A stretch of DNA of 64,000 bases from NCBI GenBank assembly GCA_023387655.1, contig JAEWHR010000134.1, positions 23,005 to 87,004 on the forward strand. The letters are read 5' to 3'. The notes beneath the pieces were generated by a model. The model did no database searches and was not told the origin of the DNA. It saw nothing but the letters and a program-made list of their open reading frames with translations. This DNA is from Bacillota bacterium (lineage in GTDB: Bacteria > Bacillota > Clostridia > Lachnospirales > Lachnospiraceae). Positions 25,923 to 35,563 of the stretch are shown here, piece by piece (position 1 is the stretch's first letter; each line of letters starts with the position of its first letter). Position numbers and translations under genes: made by a program.

Positions 25923-28052
25923 CTATGCATACTCTGCAGCATTCTTACCAATCTCATTTAAATCAACATAATGATAAGGAATTCTATTTTCTTCCAGTAA
26001 TTTTTTTTCCCTTCTATGACAGGTAAAGATTATCACCTGACGATTCGTTTCTTTCGCAAGTAATTTTAAAGCAGCGCCAGCTCGTTCCTCATCATATAAG
26101 GCAAATGTATCATCTAAAAGAATCGGCATATTTTCCTCTGGAAAAAGTAACGATGCAACCGATAATCGAAGTGCCAGATAAATTTGATCGATAGTCCCAG
26201 CACTTAATTTATCTAAGGCAACATATTGTCCCTGGTGCAGTACTGATACATTTAGTTTCTCATCCACAACAATAGAACTATATTCACCCTGACTAATAGA
26301 AGATACAATTTCGGAAAGCATCTGATTTAATGTACTTCCAAAACTATCGTGAATATCGGTTGATAGTTCCTTAAGGGTTTGAATACTTAAAGTAATTGCT
26401 TCAATCTCTTCTAATAACGATTTCCTATGTTCACACAACTCATCATATTCCATCTGTTTTTCTTCTAGTTTGACTTCACACTCAATGTTTGACTCTAATG
26501 ACCAGCGAATACGATCCATCTGAGTACGAATCGTCGTATGCTCTTCTTCATTGGCGCTCATTTCACCTATGATTTCTTCTTTAAACTCCTCAATCTCTTG
26601 CCAAAGTTCCTGCATACATTCTTTCGTAACTTCTGGACTACTAACAAAATACTTCATATAGTCTATAATCTCATATTCTAACTCATTGGCCTTTTCGTGA
26701 TATTGCTTTGCAGCAATATGATATTCTTCCTTACGTAATACTGCCTGTTCCCGTTCCATTTCATTTTTAAGGACATCATTATATTTTGCCATTAACTGAT
26801 TTTCGTTACTAACACGATGGTTTAATAATATATCATGTCTTCTGCTATGAAGAGAAAATACCTGTCGTTCACATTCCTTTTTAATTTCCTCTAACTTTTG
26901 CTTGTTTTTCTCTTCTTTTGTAGCTGTTAAAATATATTTTAAAATTCCAGCTGCTAAAAATACAATACCAATAATACAACGCATAATAATTGTCATGAAT
27001 GGAAACGGAATCGAAGAAATTGCTAAACCTAACACAACAATAATCACACCAATGATACGCCCTGATGTACTGCCCTGCTTTAGAAGTGGCTCTATTTCCT
27101 GTCGTTTTACCTTAACATCATCTTCAAGTTCTTGCTTCCTCTGGCGTAATTCTCCAAGCTCTTTCAGATGTTCTTCTATCGTATGACTACTGTCTAGCTC
27201 ACTGGCTTGTTTTTTTGTCTTTTCCCCTAAACTTTCAACTTTTTCTTCCGCGTTTTTTGCAGCCTGTTTCATCTCTATAAAACGCTTAAACTTCTCTAGA
27301 ACAGCTGGGTAGTACGCAACCTTTTTCATTCTTTCTTGATTAGCACTGCGATTATATTCCCTCTGTTTATTTTCTAAGTATTCTGCTCTCTTTTTTAACT
27401 CATTAAGCTCTCCGCTTAATTCATCCATTGATTTAAGAGTATCTTGTAATTCTTTTAATTCACTGGATAATGCTGTTAATCTATCATCCGGAAGTTGCTT
27501 TTCTAGTTTCTTTTTCTTCTCTAATAGATATTGAGTGGCTCCATTGACATCAACTTCCTTGCTCTTTGACATAGAAAGGTTTGTTATATAATTTTTTAAT
27601 TCCTCTGCAAGTTCATATTCTGTTTTAGCTCTTAACTGCTCAATACTAATCGTGTTTCGATAGATACTTTCCGTAAGTCTTGGTATAATAGCACTCACTC
27701 CAAGTTCTGCATCTGACAATTCTCTTCCAGTGCTTTCCTTGATAATTTTAATGCTTCTTTCCTTTTTATAAAAACTACGTATAATTCGATAATCCTCTCC
27801 ATCTACCGTAAGCACCATACTCCCTTGATAAGCACCTGGGGTGTCCCATGGCTGGTATTTCACATAAAGATCCTCTTTCCCAGCTCTTCCCCTAAGCCTC
27901 TCAATGCCAAATAACATACCTTTTACAAATGCATGAAGTGTTGATTTTCCCGCTTCATTTTTGCCGTATATCACATTAATCCCAGGCGTAAGTTCCACAT
28001 TAACATTATGAAATTTTCCAAAATGCCCTGGGCGCAATTCTTTAATAATCAC
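25923..28052 (-). CDS. SMC/SbcC-like AAA ATPase, YhaN family
   Basis: Probably works with the nuclease encoded upstream in DNA-end processing. Walker A GKNEAGKST near residue 31. Long coiled coils (about 180-320 and 380-590) flank a pair of hydrophobic helices (about 334-378: IIGVIIVVLGLAISS and CIIGIVFLAAGILKYIL). The C-terminal signature KLSAGTIDQIYLALRLS and Walker B PILLDDTFALYD complete the head. The hydrophobic pair in place of a zinc hook fits YhaN rather than SbcC. The start is GTG 28052, shortly after the nuclease stop, with AAAGGTAGGA before it. 709 aa. Confidence 0.85.
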   Translation of the reverse strand: MIIKELRPGHFGKFHNVNVELTPGINVIYGKNEAGKSTLHAFVKGMLFGIERLRGRAGKEDLYVKYQPWDTPGAYQGSMVLTVDGEDYRIIRSFYKKERSIKIIKESTGRELSDAELGVSAIIPRLTESIYRNTISIEQLRAKTEYELAEELKNYITNLSMSKSKEVDVNGATQYLLEKKKKLEKQLPDDRLTALSSELKELQDTLKSMDELSGELNELKKRAEYLENKQREYNRSANQERMKKVAYYPAVLEKFKRFIEMKQAAKNAEEKVESLGEKTKKQASELDSSHTIEEHLKELGELRQRKQELEDDVKVKRQEIEPLLKQGSTSGRIIGVIIVVLGLAISSIPFPFMTIIMRCIIGIVFLAAGILKYILTATKEEKNKQKLEEIKKECERQVFSLHSRRHDILLNHRVSNENQLMAKYNDVLKNEMEREQAVLRKEEYHIAAKQYHEKANELEYEIIDYMKYFVSSPEVTKECMQELWQEIEEFKEEIIGEMSANEEEHTTIRTQMDRIRWSLESNIECEVKLEEKQMEYDELCEHRKSLLEEIEAITLSIQTLKELSTDIHDSFGSTLNQMLSEIVSSISQGEYSSIVVDEKLNVSVLHQGQYVALDKLSAGTIDQIYLALRLSVASLLFPEENMPILLDDTFALYDEERAGAALKLLAKETNRQVIIFTCHRREKKLLEENRIPYHYVDLNEIGKNAAEYA

Positions 28053-28060
28053 TTAAGATC

Positions 28061-29146
28061 CTACCTTTCCTTTGTATTAAGCAAGCTTTCAATTCCATAA
28101 TACAACGCCTTATTCACTAAGTCATCATTCGCATCACTTTCTTTGATACGACGGATGTAGCTACCAATCAGATTATCTTTATTTTCCTCATATAATGAAT
28201 CAAAATCATAATCAGGAAGCGTATGGTTTAAAACCTCCGTTACATAACCCAATCGATAAAAGTCTTCTAAATCAAGAAAGATGGAAGGTTCCGTTTTTCC
28301 AACAAGTACAAATTGATAAAAGTTTTGAGCTCCATTTTCAGATATGATAGCCTTTGCCAAATCAACGATTTGTGTACTTAACATATCTGGTGTTACTTCT
28401 ATTTCTTTCGTCATATACTCTCTACATGCGATTGGCACAAAGGTTAAGGATAGCTTTGAATCATAACGATCAGAAGTTTCTATTCTCTCCTTCGTTATCT
28501 CTCCATAATAATAGCCATGTTGTAGCGGTTCACCTTTCGATAAGGGTTCCAAAGAACCAACATAAGCCATTCTTTCAGAAATTAATTGTGGTTTATGAAA
28601 ATGGCCTAATGCCACGTAATCAAATCCAGCTTCTTCTACTTTTTTATAACTTATTGGAATATTATTCTCATTCCCCCCATGTGCCAATAAAATATTAATA
28701 CGCTCTTCCACACCAGGTAGGATAGAATCATACTTTGGTTCAAAGATTTCTCTACTTAAATAGCTTAGTCCATAGACTTCTGTATTTAGTTCTTCAAAAT
28801 AAATACTGTCCATATCTCCACTACTTAGCATAGTCACTCTATCACACCACTGAAAATTAAGATAATTAGAGCGAGGCCCTATATAATCATGGTTGCCCGC
28901 AATTAATACAACTTTGGTATAAGTTAACTTAGAAAATATATAATTTACTTCTTTTAACTCTCGAAGCAATGGTTGCTTGTGAAATAAGTCGCCAGAAATC
29001 AATAACAAGTCAATTTTCTTTTCTTCACATTCTGATATTACACGCCCAAAACTCTCGTAGATTTCCTTCTCACGGTTGATATTAAAGCCACGTTCTGACT
29101 CCGGAGTGGCACCGAGATGGATATCTGCAACATGTATAAAATTCAA
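28061..29146 (-). CDS. DNA repair exonuclease, SbcD/YhaO-like metallophosphoesterase
   Basis: Mn-dependent nuclease subunit paired with the YhaN-like ATPase. Calcineurin-type motifs in order: HVADIHLG (about 4-11), SGDLFHK, AGNHDYIG, LLAHGG and LGHFHKPQ. The C-terminal part (about 240-361) is the accessory domain. 361 aa. Nine bases separate its stop region from the ATPase GTG. Confidence 0.9.
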   Translation of the reverse strand: MNFIHVADIHLGATPESERGFNINREKEIYESFGRVISECEEKKIDLLLISGDLFHKQPLLRELKEVNYIFSKLTYTKVVLIAGNHDYIGPRSNYLNFQWCDRVTMLSSGDMDSIYFEELNTEVYGLSYLSREIFEPKYDSILPGVEERINILLAHGGNENNIPISYKKVEEAGFDYVALGHFHKPQLISERMAYVGSLEPLSKGEPLQHGYYYGEITKERIETSDRYDSKLSLTFVPIACREYMTKEIEVTPDMLSTQIVDLAKAIISENGAQNFYQFVLVGKTEPSIFLDLEDFYRLGYVTEVLNHTLPDYDFDSLYEENKDNLIGSYIRRIKESDANDDLVNKALYYGIESLLNTKER

Positions 29147-29221
29147 GATTCATCCACCTTTCTATCCATGTTTTTATTTTTCTTATTATAGCATACTTCT
29201 CTATAAAAACACAGAAAAGTA

Positions 29222-29250
29222 TTGTTTATTTTGTGTAGAGCATTTATAAT
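29222..29250 (+). promoter_or_regulatory. Promoter of the HD-GYP gene
   Basis: TTGTTT, 17-base spacer, TATAAT, about 28 bases before GGGGAGG. Confidence 0.65.
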
Positions 29251-29296
29251 TGTGGTAGAATTTGTATGATTAACTTTGGGGAGGTTCCTAACTTCT

Positions 29297-30379
29297 ATGA
29301 ACATAGTAAATATTCCGGTATCTCAAGTCGCGTCTGGAATGATTGTTGCAGAGGATGTGTATAATAGCGGGAATGAACGTATCCTTTCACGCAATACGAT
29401 GGTAACAACAAGAAGTATTACGAAACTAAAAATTCATGCAATTAAAGAAATTTTTGTTTACATACCGAATACTTTAGTGAAGAAGCAGACTATCAAACCC
29501 TCGGAACATATCACTGCTTTAAAAAATTCCATTGAATTTAAAAAATTCAAAAAGTTTTATGTGGATAGTATTCTAATATTAAAAGATTCTTATCTAGCTC
29601 TGACTGGGACAACTTCTCTCCCGTATAATGAAATTAAACTACTAGATTCGGTCGAACAGCTTTTAAAGGAATGCCGAAGTTCTCTTAGAACTTTTGATAT
29701 GCTGCAATGCATTCGAGACTTAGATGACCAAATCTATGTACATTCTCTTAATGTATCGTTGATTTGCTTTTCCTTTGCTACCTGGTTAAATTTTAATGCA
29801 CATGATGCTGAACAACTCATGCTTGCTGGATTATTGCATGATATAGGAAAACTAAAGCTGCCAAAGGATATTATGCAAAAACCTACATCCCTTAATGAGA
29901 AAGAACTGGAATCCGTACATCAGCATCCAATTATGGGGTATGAACTTGTGAAAGATAGAAAAATGGATTCGCGTGTGAAAGAAGCTATTCTCATGCATCA
30001 CGAACGTTGCGATGGCAGTGGATATCCAAATAAACTTTCCTCCAAGGATATTTCTCCTTTTGCAAAAATATTATCGATAGCCGATGTATATGATGCGATG
30101 ACAGCAAAGCGTGTTTATCGTAAAGAAATATGCCCTTTTGAAGTACTTGAAAATTTTGAAAAAGAAGGATATCAAAAGTACGATGTAGCCTACCTCCTGC
30201 CTTTTCTTGAAGGGCTCGCTCAGTGCTACATTAATGCAACAGTATGTCTTAGTAATTCCTTGGTTGGAGAGGTCGTTATGATTAATAAAAACAATCTATC
30301 CCGCCCAGTCGTAAAAGTAGACAAGAAGTTTATTGATTTATCAAAACACACTGAACTTAAGATAGCTTCTATTCTTTAG
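29297..30379 (+). CDS. HD-GYP domain protein, probable cyclic-di-GMP phosphodiesterase
   Basis: An N-terminal region (about 1-110) resembles the DUF3391-like or sensor segments of such proteins. The HD-GYP domain (about 140-310) shows VHSLNVSLICF, the HD of GLLHDIGKLKLP, HPIMGYELV, HHERCDGSGYP (GYP) and ADVYDAMTAKRVYRK. These are the catalytic residues, so hydrolysis of c-di-GMP is expected. No membrane segment or signal peptide: cytosolic. I take ATG 29297; the TTG at 29276 overlaps the ribosome site. Stands alone. Confidence 0.9.
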   Translation: MNIVNIPVSQVASGMIVAEDVYNSGNERILSRNTMVTTRSITKLKIHAIKEIFVYIPNTLVKKQTIKPSEHITALKNSIEFKKFKKFYVDSILILKDSYLALTGTTSLPYNEIKLLDSVEQLLKECRSSLRTFDMLQCIRDLDDQIYVHSLNVSLICFSFATWLNFNAHDAEQLMLAGLLHDIGKLKLPKDIMQKPTSLNEKELESVHQHPIMGYELVKDRKMDSRVKEAILMHHERCDGSGYPNKLSSKDISPFAKILSIADVYDAMTAKRVYRKEICPFEVLENFEKEGYQKYDVAYLLPFLEGLAQCYINATVCLSNSLVGEVVMINKNNLSRPVVKVDKKFIDLSKHTELKIASIL

Positions 30380-30517
30380 CAACAACAAAGATTTTCATTC
30401 CTATTAACACATAGGTTTATTATGTCCAATGTCATATAAGTATCTTCTTATAAATAAACCTACCATATCAAGATAATAAACTATATGATTTCTTATTATT
30501 ACCGAAAATAAGAAAAG

Positions 30518-30559
30518 AAAAAGGGGTAGGTTGGCTATATTATACAAGCCAACTTACCC
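30518..30559 (-). terminator. Terminator of the AraC-family gene
   Basis: Minus strand: GGGTAAGTTGGC pairs with GCCAACCTACCC around a 12-base loop, then CTTTTTC. It begins three bases after the stop codon. Confidence 0.88.
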
Positions 30560-30561
30560 AT

Positions 30562-31815
30562 TTAATTTATTAATTTTTGATAAATTACAGTTTTTGACTT
30601 CCCATCCTTAGATTCCAACGCTTCATAAATTGTAAAGCAATCATCTTCTCCTAATTGTAATCCATATTCTAATATCCATGCATTTAATATAGTTTCATAA
30701 ACGCTGCCGTCTCCATTACAGTCTCCTTCAAGTACTGCGTATCTACCCCCTTTTCTAGAAAGGTATTCTACTTCCTCATCCCTTTGGTACTTAAATCCCT
30801 TAGGAATTAAAACCCCACAGGTATAGGTTTCCTTACGAATGGAGGTATAGAATTTTTTGATATTATTGATATAGAAAGGATTGTTTTTTGATAGATACTT
30901 TAAAACATTTTTTGAAGCCCTCTCTTCTCCATTCACACCATCACCACTGGATACCAAGAAAAACATGTCATCACAATCTCGTATGCTGATTTTCGCATAA
31001 TCTTTGCTTTTTGATACTGGAAGGTATAAGATTAATTTCTTAATGTTACTTTCCTTATAGATATATTCTTCAAAATATGGTTTTTTCGCCTGTTGGAACA
31101 TACTTGCTTTTAACCATCTTAAGTATAGGTAATCCCATGCTTGATTGATCTCTTGATCATTATTTCTTACGGATATTTTTGCGTAGTTATCTACTTCCGA
31201 CTCATAAATCTCTATGTCTTTTAACTCACTCTGTTTTAGAATAGGAAGAATGTCTTCTTGATATTCTATTCTTAATTCATAACAAAATTTATTATTTATC
31301 TGCTTTCCATTCCGCCCAAATATTCTTCCACTAAAATGGGGCAGGATCGACCGTAAATACATTATGGATCGACTCTCTATTCCTCTAATTTGACTATGGT
31401 AATACCCCATCTTTATGGTTTTTGGTATATGATCTGTAGAAACGGTAACTAAAAACTTACTGTCTTCATAATATCTTGGATAAAAATAGAACCCGTCGTC
31501 AGCTTTATATTCTAGTGGTGTCAATCCTGTGGATGCTTTTACGCATTTACAAAAAGCTTGTTGAGAACTATAACCATATTCATAGGCGATGTCCACTAGA
31601 CTTCTTTCTGAGTGTTTTACCATGGCTAGAGCATTTGATAACCTACGTTTACGAATGTATTCTTTCACAGAATGCCCAGTCAGACTATAAAAATCCCGAT
31701 AAACCTGCATGAGTGATGCATATTCTTTTACTGGGATATCTTGAAGGCTTAAGGGTTGGTTTAGGTTTGCTTCTATGTAATCAATTACTTTCGCTACATA
31801 TCCTTTATGATTCAT
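30562..31815 (-). CDS. AraC-family regulator with tandem GyrI-like effector domains
   Basis: Two AraC helix-turn-helix units occupy residues 1-105 (SLQDIPVKEYASLMQVYRDFYSLTGHSVKEYIRKRRL; VDIAYEYGYSSQQAFCKCVKASTGLTPLEYK). Two weakly similar halves follow (about 125-260 and 262-417), each with an (Y)AKISVR/(Y)AKISIR strand, resembling GyrI/AraC effector-binding domains that capture small hydrophobic molecules. AGGAGG precedes the ATG. The next minus-strand gene upstream also encodes two GyrI-like domains, so they may act together. Ligand unknown. Confidence 0.85.
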   Translation of the reverse strand: MNHKGYVAKVIDYIEANLNQPLSLQDIPVKEYASLMQVYRDFYSLTGHSVKEYIRKRRLSNALAMVKHSERSLVDIAYEYGYSSQQAFCKCVKASTGLTPLEYKADDGFYFYPRYYEDSKFLVTVSTDHIPKTIKMGYYHSQIRGIESRSIMYLRSILPHFSGRIFGRNGKQINNKFCYELRIEYQEDILPILKQSELKDIEIYESEVDNYAKISVRNNDQEINQAWDYLYLRWLKASMFQQAKKPYFEEYIYKESNIKKLILYLPVSKSKDYAKISIRDCDDMFFLVSSGDGVNGEERASKNVLKYLSKNNPFYINNIKKFYTSIRKETYTCGVLIPKGFKYQRDEEVEYLSRKGGRYAVLEGDCNGDGSVYETILNAWILEYGLQLGEDDCFTIYEALESKDGKSKTVIYQKLIN

Positions 31816-31896
31816 ACCATCCTCCTCTTAAGTAAATACATCCCTTATTTATTCTGTTTATTATCTAAATAGATTATGTCTCATTATGTTATCTTA

Positions 31897-33003
31897 CTAT
31901 TCTTTTGATTTTTCTTTAATTGGAAAGTAAAAACATGCCCCTTGTTCATATTGAGCTACATATAACCCACTTCGATTTGTGTAATCTTCCTCGTATTCCG
32001 GATATTTTTTGGAAAATAAAACATCCTTTGCACCTTCAAAAATAATGGAAGGATCGTCATTATTAATCTGCTTTTGATAAAATTTAGCCCATAACCCTGA
32101 TGGCATAATTGCCTGCTTAAGACAGTCAGGGACATGATTAAAATCTCCTACAATACGGCCAAAAATACTTGTGTTATTTCCTTTCTCATCCTTGGTATCA
32201 AAGGAATAGTACTGATAATTATTCAAACTTCCAGCCGCAATCCAATCAATATCATTCTCAACATCAAACAAATTCCACATAGCGGAGCCATTTTCTCCAG
32301 TACACCCAATTACCTTAATTTCAGGGAGCATCACAATTTCACAACCCACCTGTTCAAACTTTTCTTCCTCACTGTTTGGCTTTTTCACTGGCTCATAAGC
32401 AGCAAGCAATTCGCCACAGGCGTCAAATACACGAAATGGTGTAGCATCTCCATCATAAGATAACCCCGATGTAGTTCTAAATTCTTGGGAAGATAGATAG
32501 CAGATTGCTTGCTTTGCATTGGTATGCTTATCCTCTTTATCGGTAGGATTTCTTCTAACCTTACCATATCGCGCAGCCGGTAAAGTTACCATTACTGTAT
32601 CTGGTGGTAAATGTTTTGGGAGATTATCAAAACTCTCGACCTCAACTCCAATTACATATGTAAAATCAATCCCTGTCTTTACCTGACTAACTGCAGCAAC
32701 ATATCTTTCTTTTTTGTTTGGATGAAGTAAGTCATCTAACAGCTTACAAGTTCCGTCACTTATTACTTTTTTTACTATCGATATGGCATCAAAGCCACTG
32801 TATGGATTCATCGGTATTTGAATTCCGATAATATTCATCTCCGGTCTGTCCACAATACTACAAAATTCATTCATCTGCTCCACAACAATTTCCCAAGGAG
32901 TACTCTTTTTCATTTCTTCAACCATTGACATAATTAGGGGTTTATCCTTCGGTCTGTAACTTTCTGATTCCATGATTGGTTCTTTTTTTGCTAATGAATT
33001 CAT
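31897..33003 (-). CDS. HTH-less protein with two GyrI-like (effector-binding) domains
   Basis: About 368 aa without a DNA-binding region. The first GyrI-like domain (about 35-180) contains KKERYVAAVSQVKTGIDFTYVIGVEVE followed by DTVMVTLPAARYGKV; the second (about 230-365) has a similar order ending SGLYVAQYEQGACFYFPIKE. GyrI-like domains bind drugs or other small molecules or inhibit targets (family). The frame starts at 33057, but GGAGG lies five bases before ATG 33003 (ATG 33006 is an alternative). It probably shares a transcript with the AraC gene 80 bases downstream. Confidence 0.7.
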   Translation of the reverse strand: MNSLAKKEPIMESESYRPKDKPLIMSMVEEMKKSTPWEIVVEQMNEFCSIVDRPEMNIIGIQIPMNPYSGFDAISIVKKVISDGTCKLLDDLLHPNKKERYVAAVSQVKTGIDFTYVIGVEVESFDNLPKHLPPDTVMVTLPAARYGKVRRNPTDKEDKHTNAKQAICYLSSQEFRTTSGLSYDGDATPFRVFDACGELLAAYEPVKKPNSEEEKFEQVGCEIVMLPEIKVIGCTGENGSAMWNLFDVENDIDWIAAGSLNNYQYYSFDTKDEKGNNTSIFGRIVGDFNHVPDCLKQAIMPSGLWAKFYQKQINNDDPSIIFEGAKDVLFSKKYPEYEEDYTNRSGLYVAQYEQGACFYFPIKEKSKE

Positions 33004-33385
33004 CATAACCTCCACATTCTGGCACTTTAGCCTCACATAATAATAACAACTTTTCATACGTTATTGCTTGGAGAAACAAAACCCTTTTCCCCTTTGCTCT
33101 GCTGCTTTGTACCATCATTGTACCAATCATTAAAACTAATGTATTATCCGTTTTTAACATAATTATGTATTAATAATATCTAAGAATTTTATTTATTTTA
33201 TCAATTGTATGGATTGCATGTGTTTTAAATACTAAAGTAGTTTTTGATATTAAATTTTAAATATAGGTATATATTAGTACTTTTATTAGAACTCCAAAAT
33301 CAGCTTATAATATTCCATATTATACCATAGTTTAATTTAATACAAATACTATCGCATTCTTTTTTAGCTTTTTTATATTTTTTAA

Positions 33386-33566
33386 CAGTTGGCATGCTTT
33401 ATGTCTATTTCCTTAGCTGTTTGCTTGTTTTATGTATATTCTTTAGTATTTGACATGCTTAATTTATATTTCTTAAGCAGTTAACGACCTTTATTTCTAT
33501 TTTTAGCATTTGGCTTGTTTTATGTCTATTTCTTTAGCTGTTTGCTTGTTTTATTAATATTTTTAC
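33386..33566. repeat. Degenerate 30-bp tandem repeats
   Basis: About six units of 29-31 bases of the type CTGTTTGCTTGTTTTATGTC followed by TATTTCTTTAG. Units one, two, five and six are clearest. It lies in the 800-base gap between the GyrI-like gene and the ABC exporter. The rest of that gap (33004-33385) is AT-rich with no call. Confidence 0.8.
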
Positions 33567-33628
33567 TTCTTGATAATTTTATTAATAATTATAAACCGGC
33601 GACTCTTCTTGTCGATGAATCTAAATAA

Positions 33629-33708
33629 AAAACATCCATTTTATTATCTCCCCCTCTTAATTAGATAAAACAGTACTGCTAAAGAGAAGTAAGTAAAATG
33701 GATGTTTT
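33629..33708 (-). terminator. Long-loop terminator of the ABC exporter operon
   Basis: AAAACATCCATTTTA (33629-33643) and TAAAATGGATGTTTT (33694-33708) pair perfectly over 15 bases around a 50-base loop, and a T-run follows on the minus strand. Confidence 0.7.
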
Positions 33709-33808
33709 CTACAAATTAATATTTTATTATATGGATATTTTATTAGATAGTTTTCTTATATAATTTCATTGAATAATGATGAACCAACTCTAAGGAAATT
33801 ATTAATTC

Positions 33809-35563
33809 TTATCCTTGTTTTTGAAACTGACTCATATACAGTTTTTCATAAAACCCTTTCTTTGCAATTAATTCATCATGGGTTCCTTGCTCGATAATCG
33901 TTCCATTGTTCATAACAAGAATTAAATCCGCGTTTCGAATGGTAGAAAGGCGGTGCGCAATAACAAAACTTGTTCTGCCCTTCATGATATTTTTCATCGC
34001 TGTTTGAAGCATTAACTCAAGTCTGGTATCTACCGAACTTGTAGCTTCGTCAAGAATTAAAATAGCAGGGTCTGCCAAGAAAGCTCTTGCAATTGTTAAA
34101 AGCTGTTTCTCACCCACCGATACGTTAGAAGATTCTTCATTTAAAACCATATTGTAGCCATCTGGCTGTGTTTTGATAAAATGATTTACGTTCGCGGTTT
34201 TCGCAGCATTTTCAATCTCCTCCATGCTTGCATCTTCTTTCCCGTATTTTATATTATCGGCAACAGTTCCGTTAAATAACCAAGTATCCTGTAGCACCAT
34301 ACCAAAGATAGAACGAAGATCATCACGTTTCATATCCTTGATATTTACACCGTCTACCTTAATTGCACCACCATCTACATCATAAAAACGCATTAAGAGG
34401 TTAATCAGTGTCGTCTTTCCTGCTCCCGTTGGACCAACAATCGCTACCATTTGGCCACTTTTCACGTTAACATTCAGATGTTCAATTAACATTTTGTCTT
34501 TGCTATATCCAAAAGATACATCCTCAAAAGTAACATTTCCTTTCAAATCATTTATTTTAACTGGATTAATAGCTTCCGGTACTTCTTCTGTTTCTGAAAG
34601 GAACTCGAATACTCTCCCCGATGCTGCCATCGCTGATTGAATGGAAGCAGACAATTGTGTCACTTGCTCCAGTGGCTCATTTAGCTGCCACATATAACGG
34701 ATAAACGCTTGTAGCTGTCCAACCGTTATGGCACCAGTTATAGCAAATGTTGCTCCTAATATTGTAACCGCTACAATGGCTAAATAAGTAAGAAATGAGA
34801 TTAACGGTGACATCAGTCCTGATATAAACTGTGCTTTAAAGCCATTTTCACAAAGATTATTATTAATTTCCTTAAACTGTTCTATGGAATCCTCTTGTTT
34901 CCCATAAAGTTTAATCTCTGTCAAACCAGTATATCTTTCTTGAATATAACCATTTAAGTTACCAAGGGCAATCTGCTGGCTTTTAAACATAGCAGAAGAA
35001 CGCTTCATAATCACTTTCATAATCAATGCACTTCCTGGTATCAGTAAAACTGCTACCGCACCCATAATCGGATTAATATAAAACATTAATATGATCGCCA
35101 GGATAATGGATAAAAAAGCACTTAGAATCCTAGATAAACTCTGTTGTAAGGCGTTTGACATGGTATCAATATCATTTGAGATGATACTGAGAATATCACC
35201 AACCGTACGCTTATCAAAATAACTAATTGGAAGCTTTGCTATCTTTTTTTGCACATCATTTCTTAAATCTCGCATTGTGTTTTGAATGCCGTCGGTTAAA
35301 AAATACTGTGAGCCATAACTGCAAAGTACATTACCAATATAAATAACAAGTAACAGCCATAAAATCTTTATAATATAGGAAAAGCTGATGGATGCCCCCG
35401 GAACTTTGTTCGCAATATCCACAACATCATCTTTTAACCTGGTTGTAATAAAACCTTCTACCATCGGTGCAGCAGATAAGAAACCAGAGTATCCTATGGT
35501 AAGGAGAATAGCCACTATAAAATATTTCAAGTACGGTTTTATATATGGATATAACTTTTTCAT
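33809..35563 (-). CDS. ABC exporter half-transporter, subunit B (multidrug/lipid type)
   Basis: Six-helix type-IV ABC exporter domain (about 1-310) fused to an ATPase (about 340-575): Walker A GPTGAGKTT, signature NVSVGEKQLL (VSVGE for LSGGQ), Walker B ILILDEATSSVD, H-loop IAHRLSTIRNAD. Full canonical catalytic glutamate, so this is the competent site of a heterodimer. ATGA overlap of four bases with the partner gene. Export substrate unknown; a MerR regulator reads divergently. Confidence 0.92.
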   Translation of the reverse strand: MKKLYPYIKPYLKYFIVAILLTIGYSGFLSAAPMVEGFITTRLKDDVVDIANKVPGASISFSYIIKILWLLLVIYIGNVLCSYGSQYFLTDGIQNTMRDLRNDVQKKIAKLPISYFDKRTVGDILSIISNDIDTMSNALQQSLSRILSAFLSIILAIILMFYINPIMGAVAVLLIPGSALIMKVIMKRSSAMFKSQQIALGNLNGYIQERYTGLTEIKLYGKQEDSIEQFKEINNNLCENGFKAQFISGLMSPLISFLTYLAIVAVTILGATFAITGAITVGQLQAFIRYMWQLNEPLEQVTQLSASIQSAMAASGRVFEFLSETEEVPEAINPVKINDLKGNVTFEDVSFGYSKDKMLIEHLNVNVKSGQMVAIVGPTGAGKTTLINLLMRFYDVDGGAIKVDGVNIKDMKRDDLRSIFGMVLQDTWLFNGTVADNIKYGKEDASMEEIENAAKTANVNHFIKTQPDGYNMVLNEESSNVSVGEKQLLTIARAFLADPAILILDEATSSVDTRLELMLQTAMKNIMKGRTSFVIAHRLSTIRNADLILVMNNGTIIEQGTHDELIAKKGFYEKLYMSQFQKQG

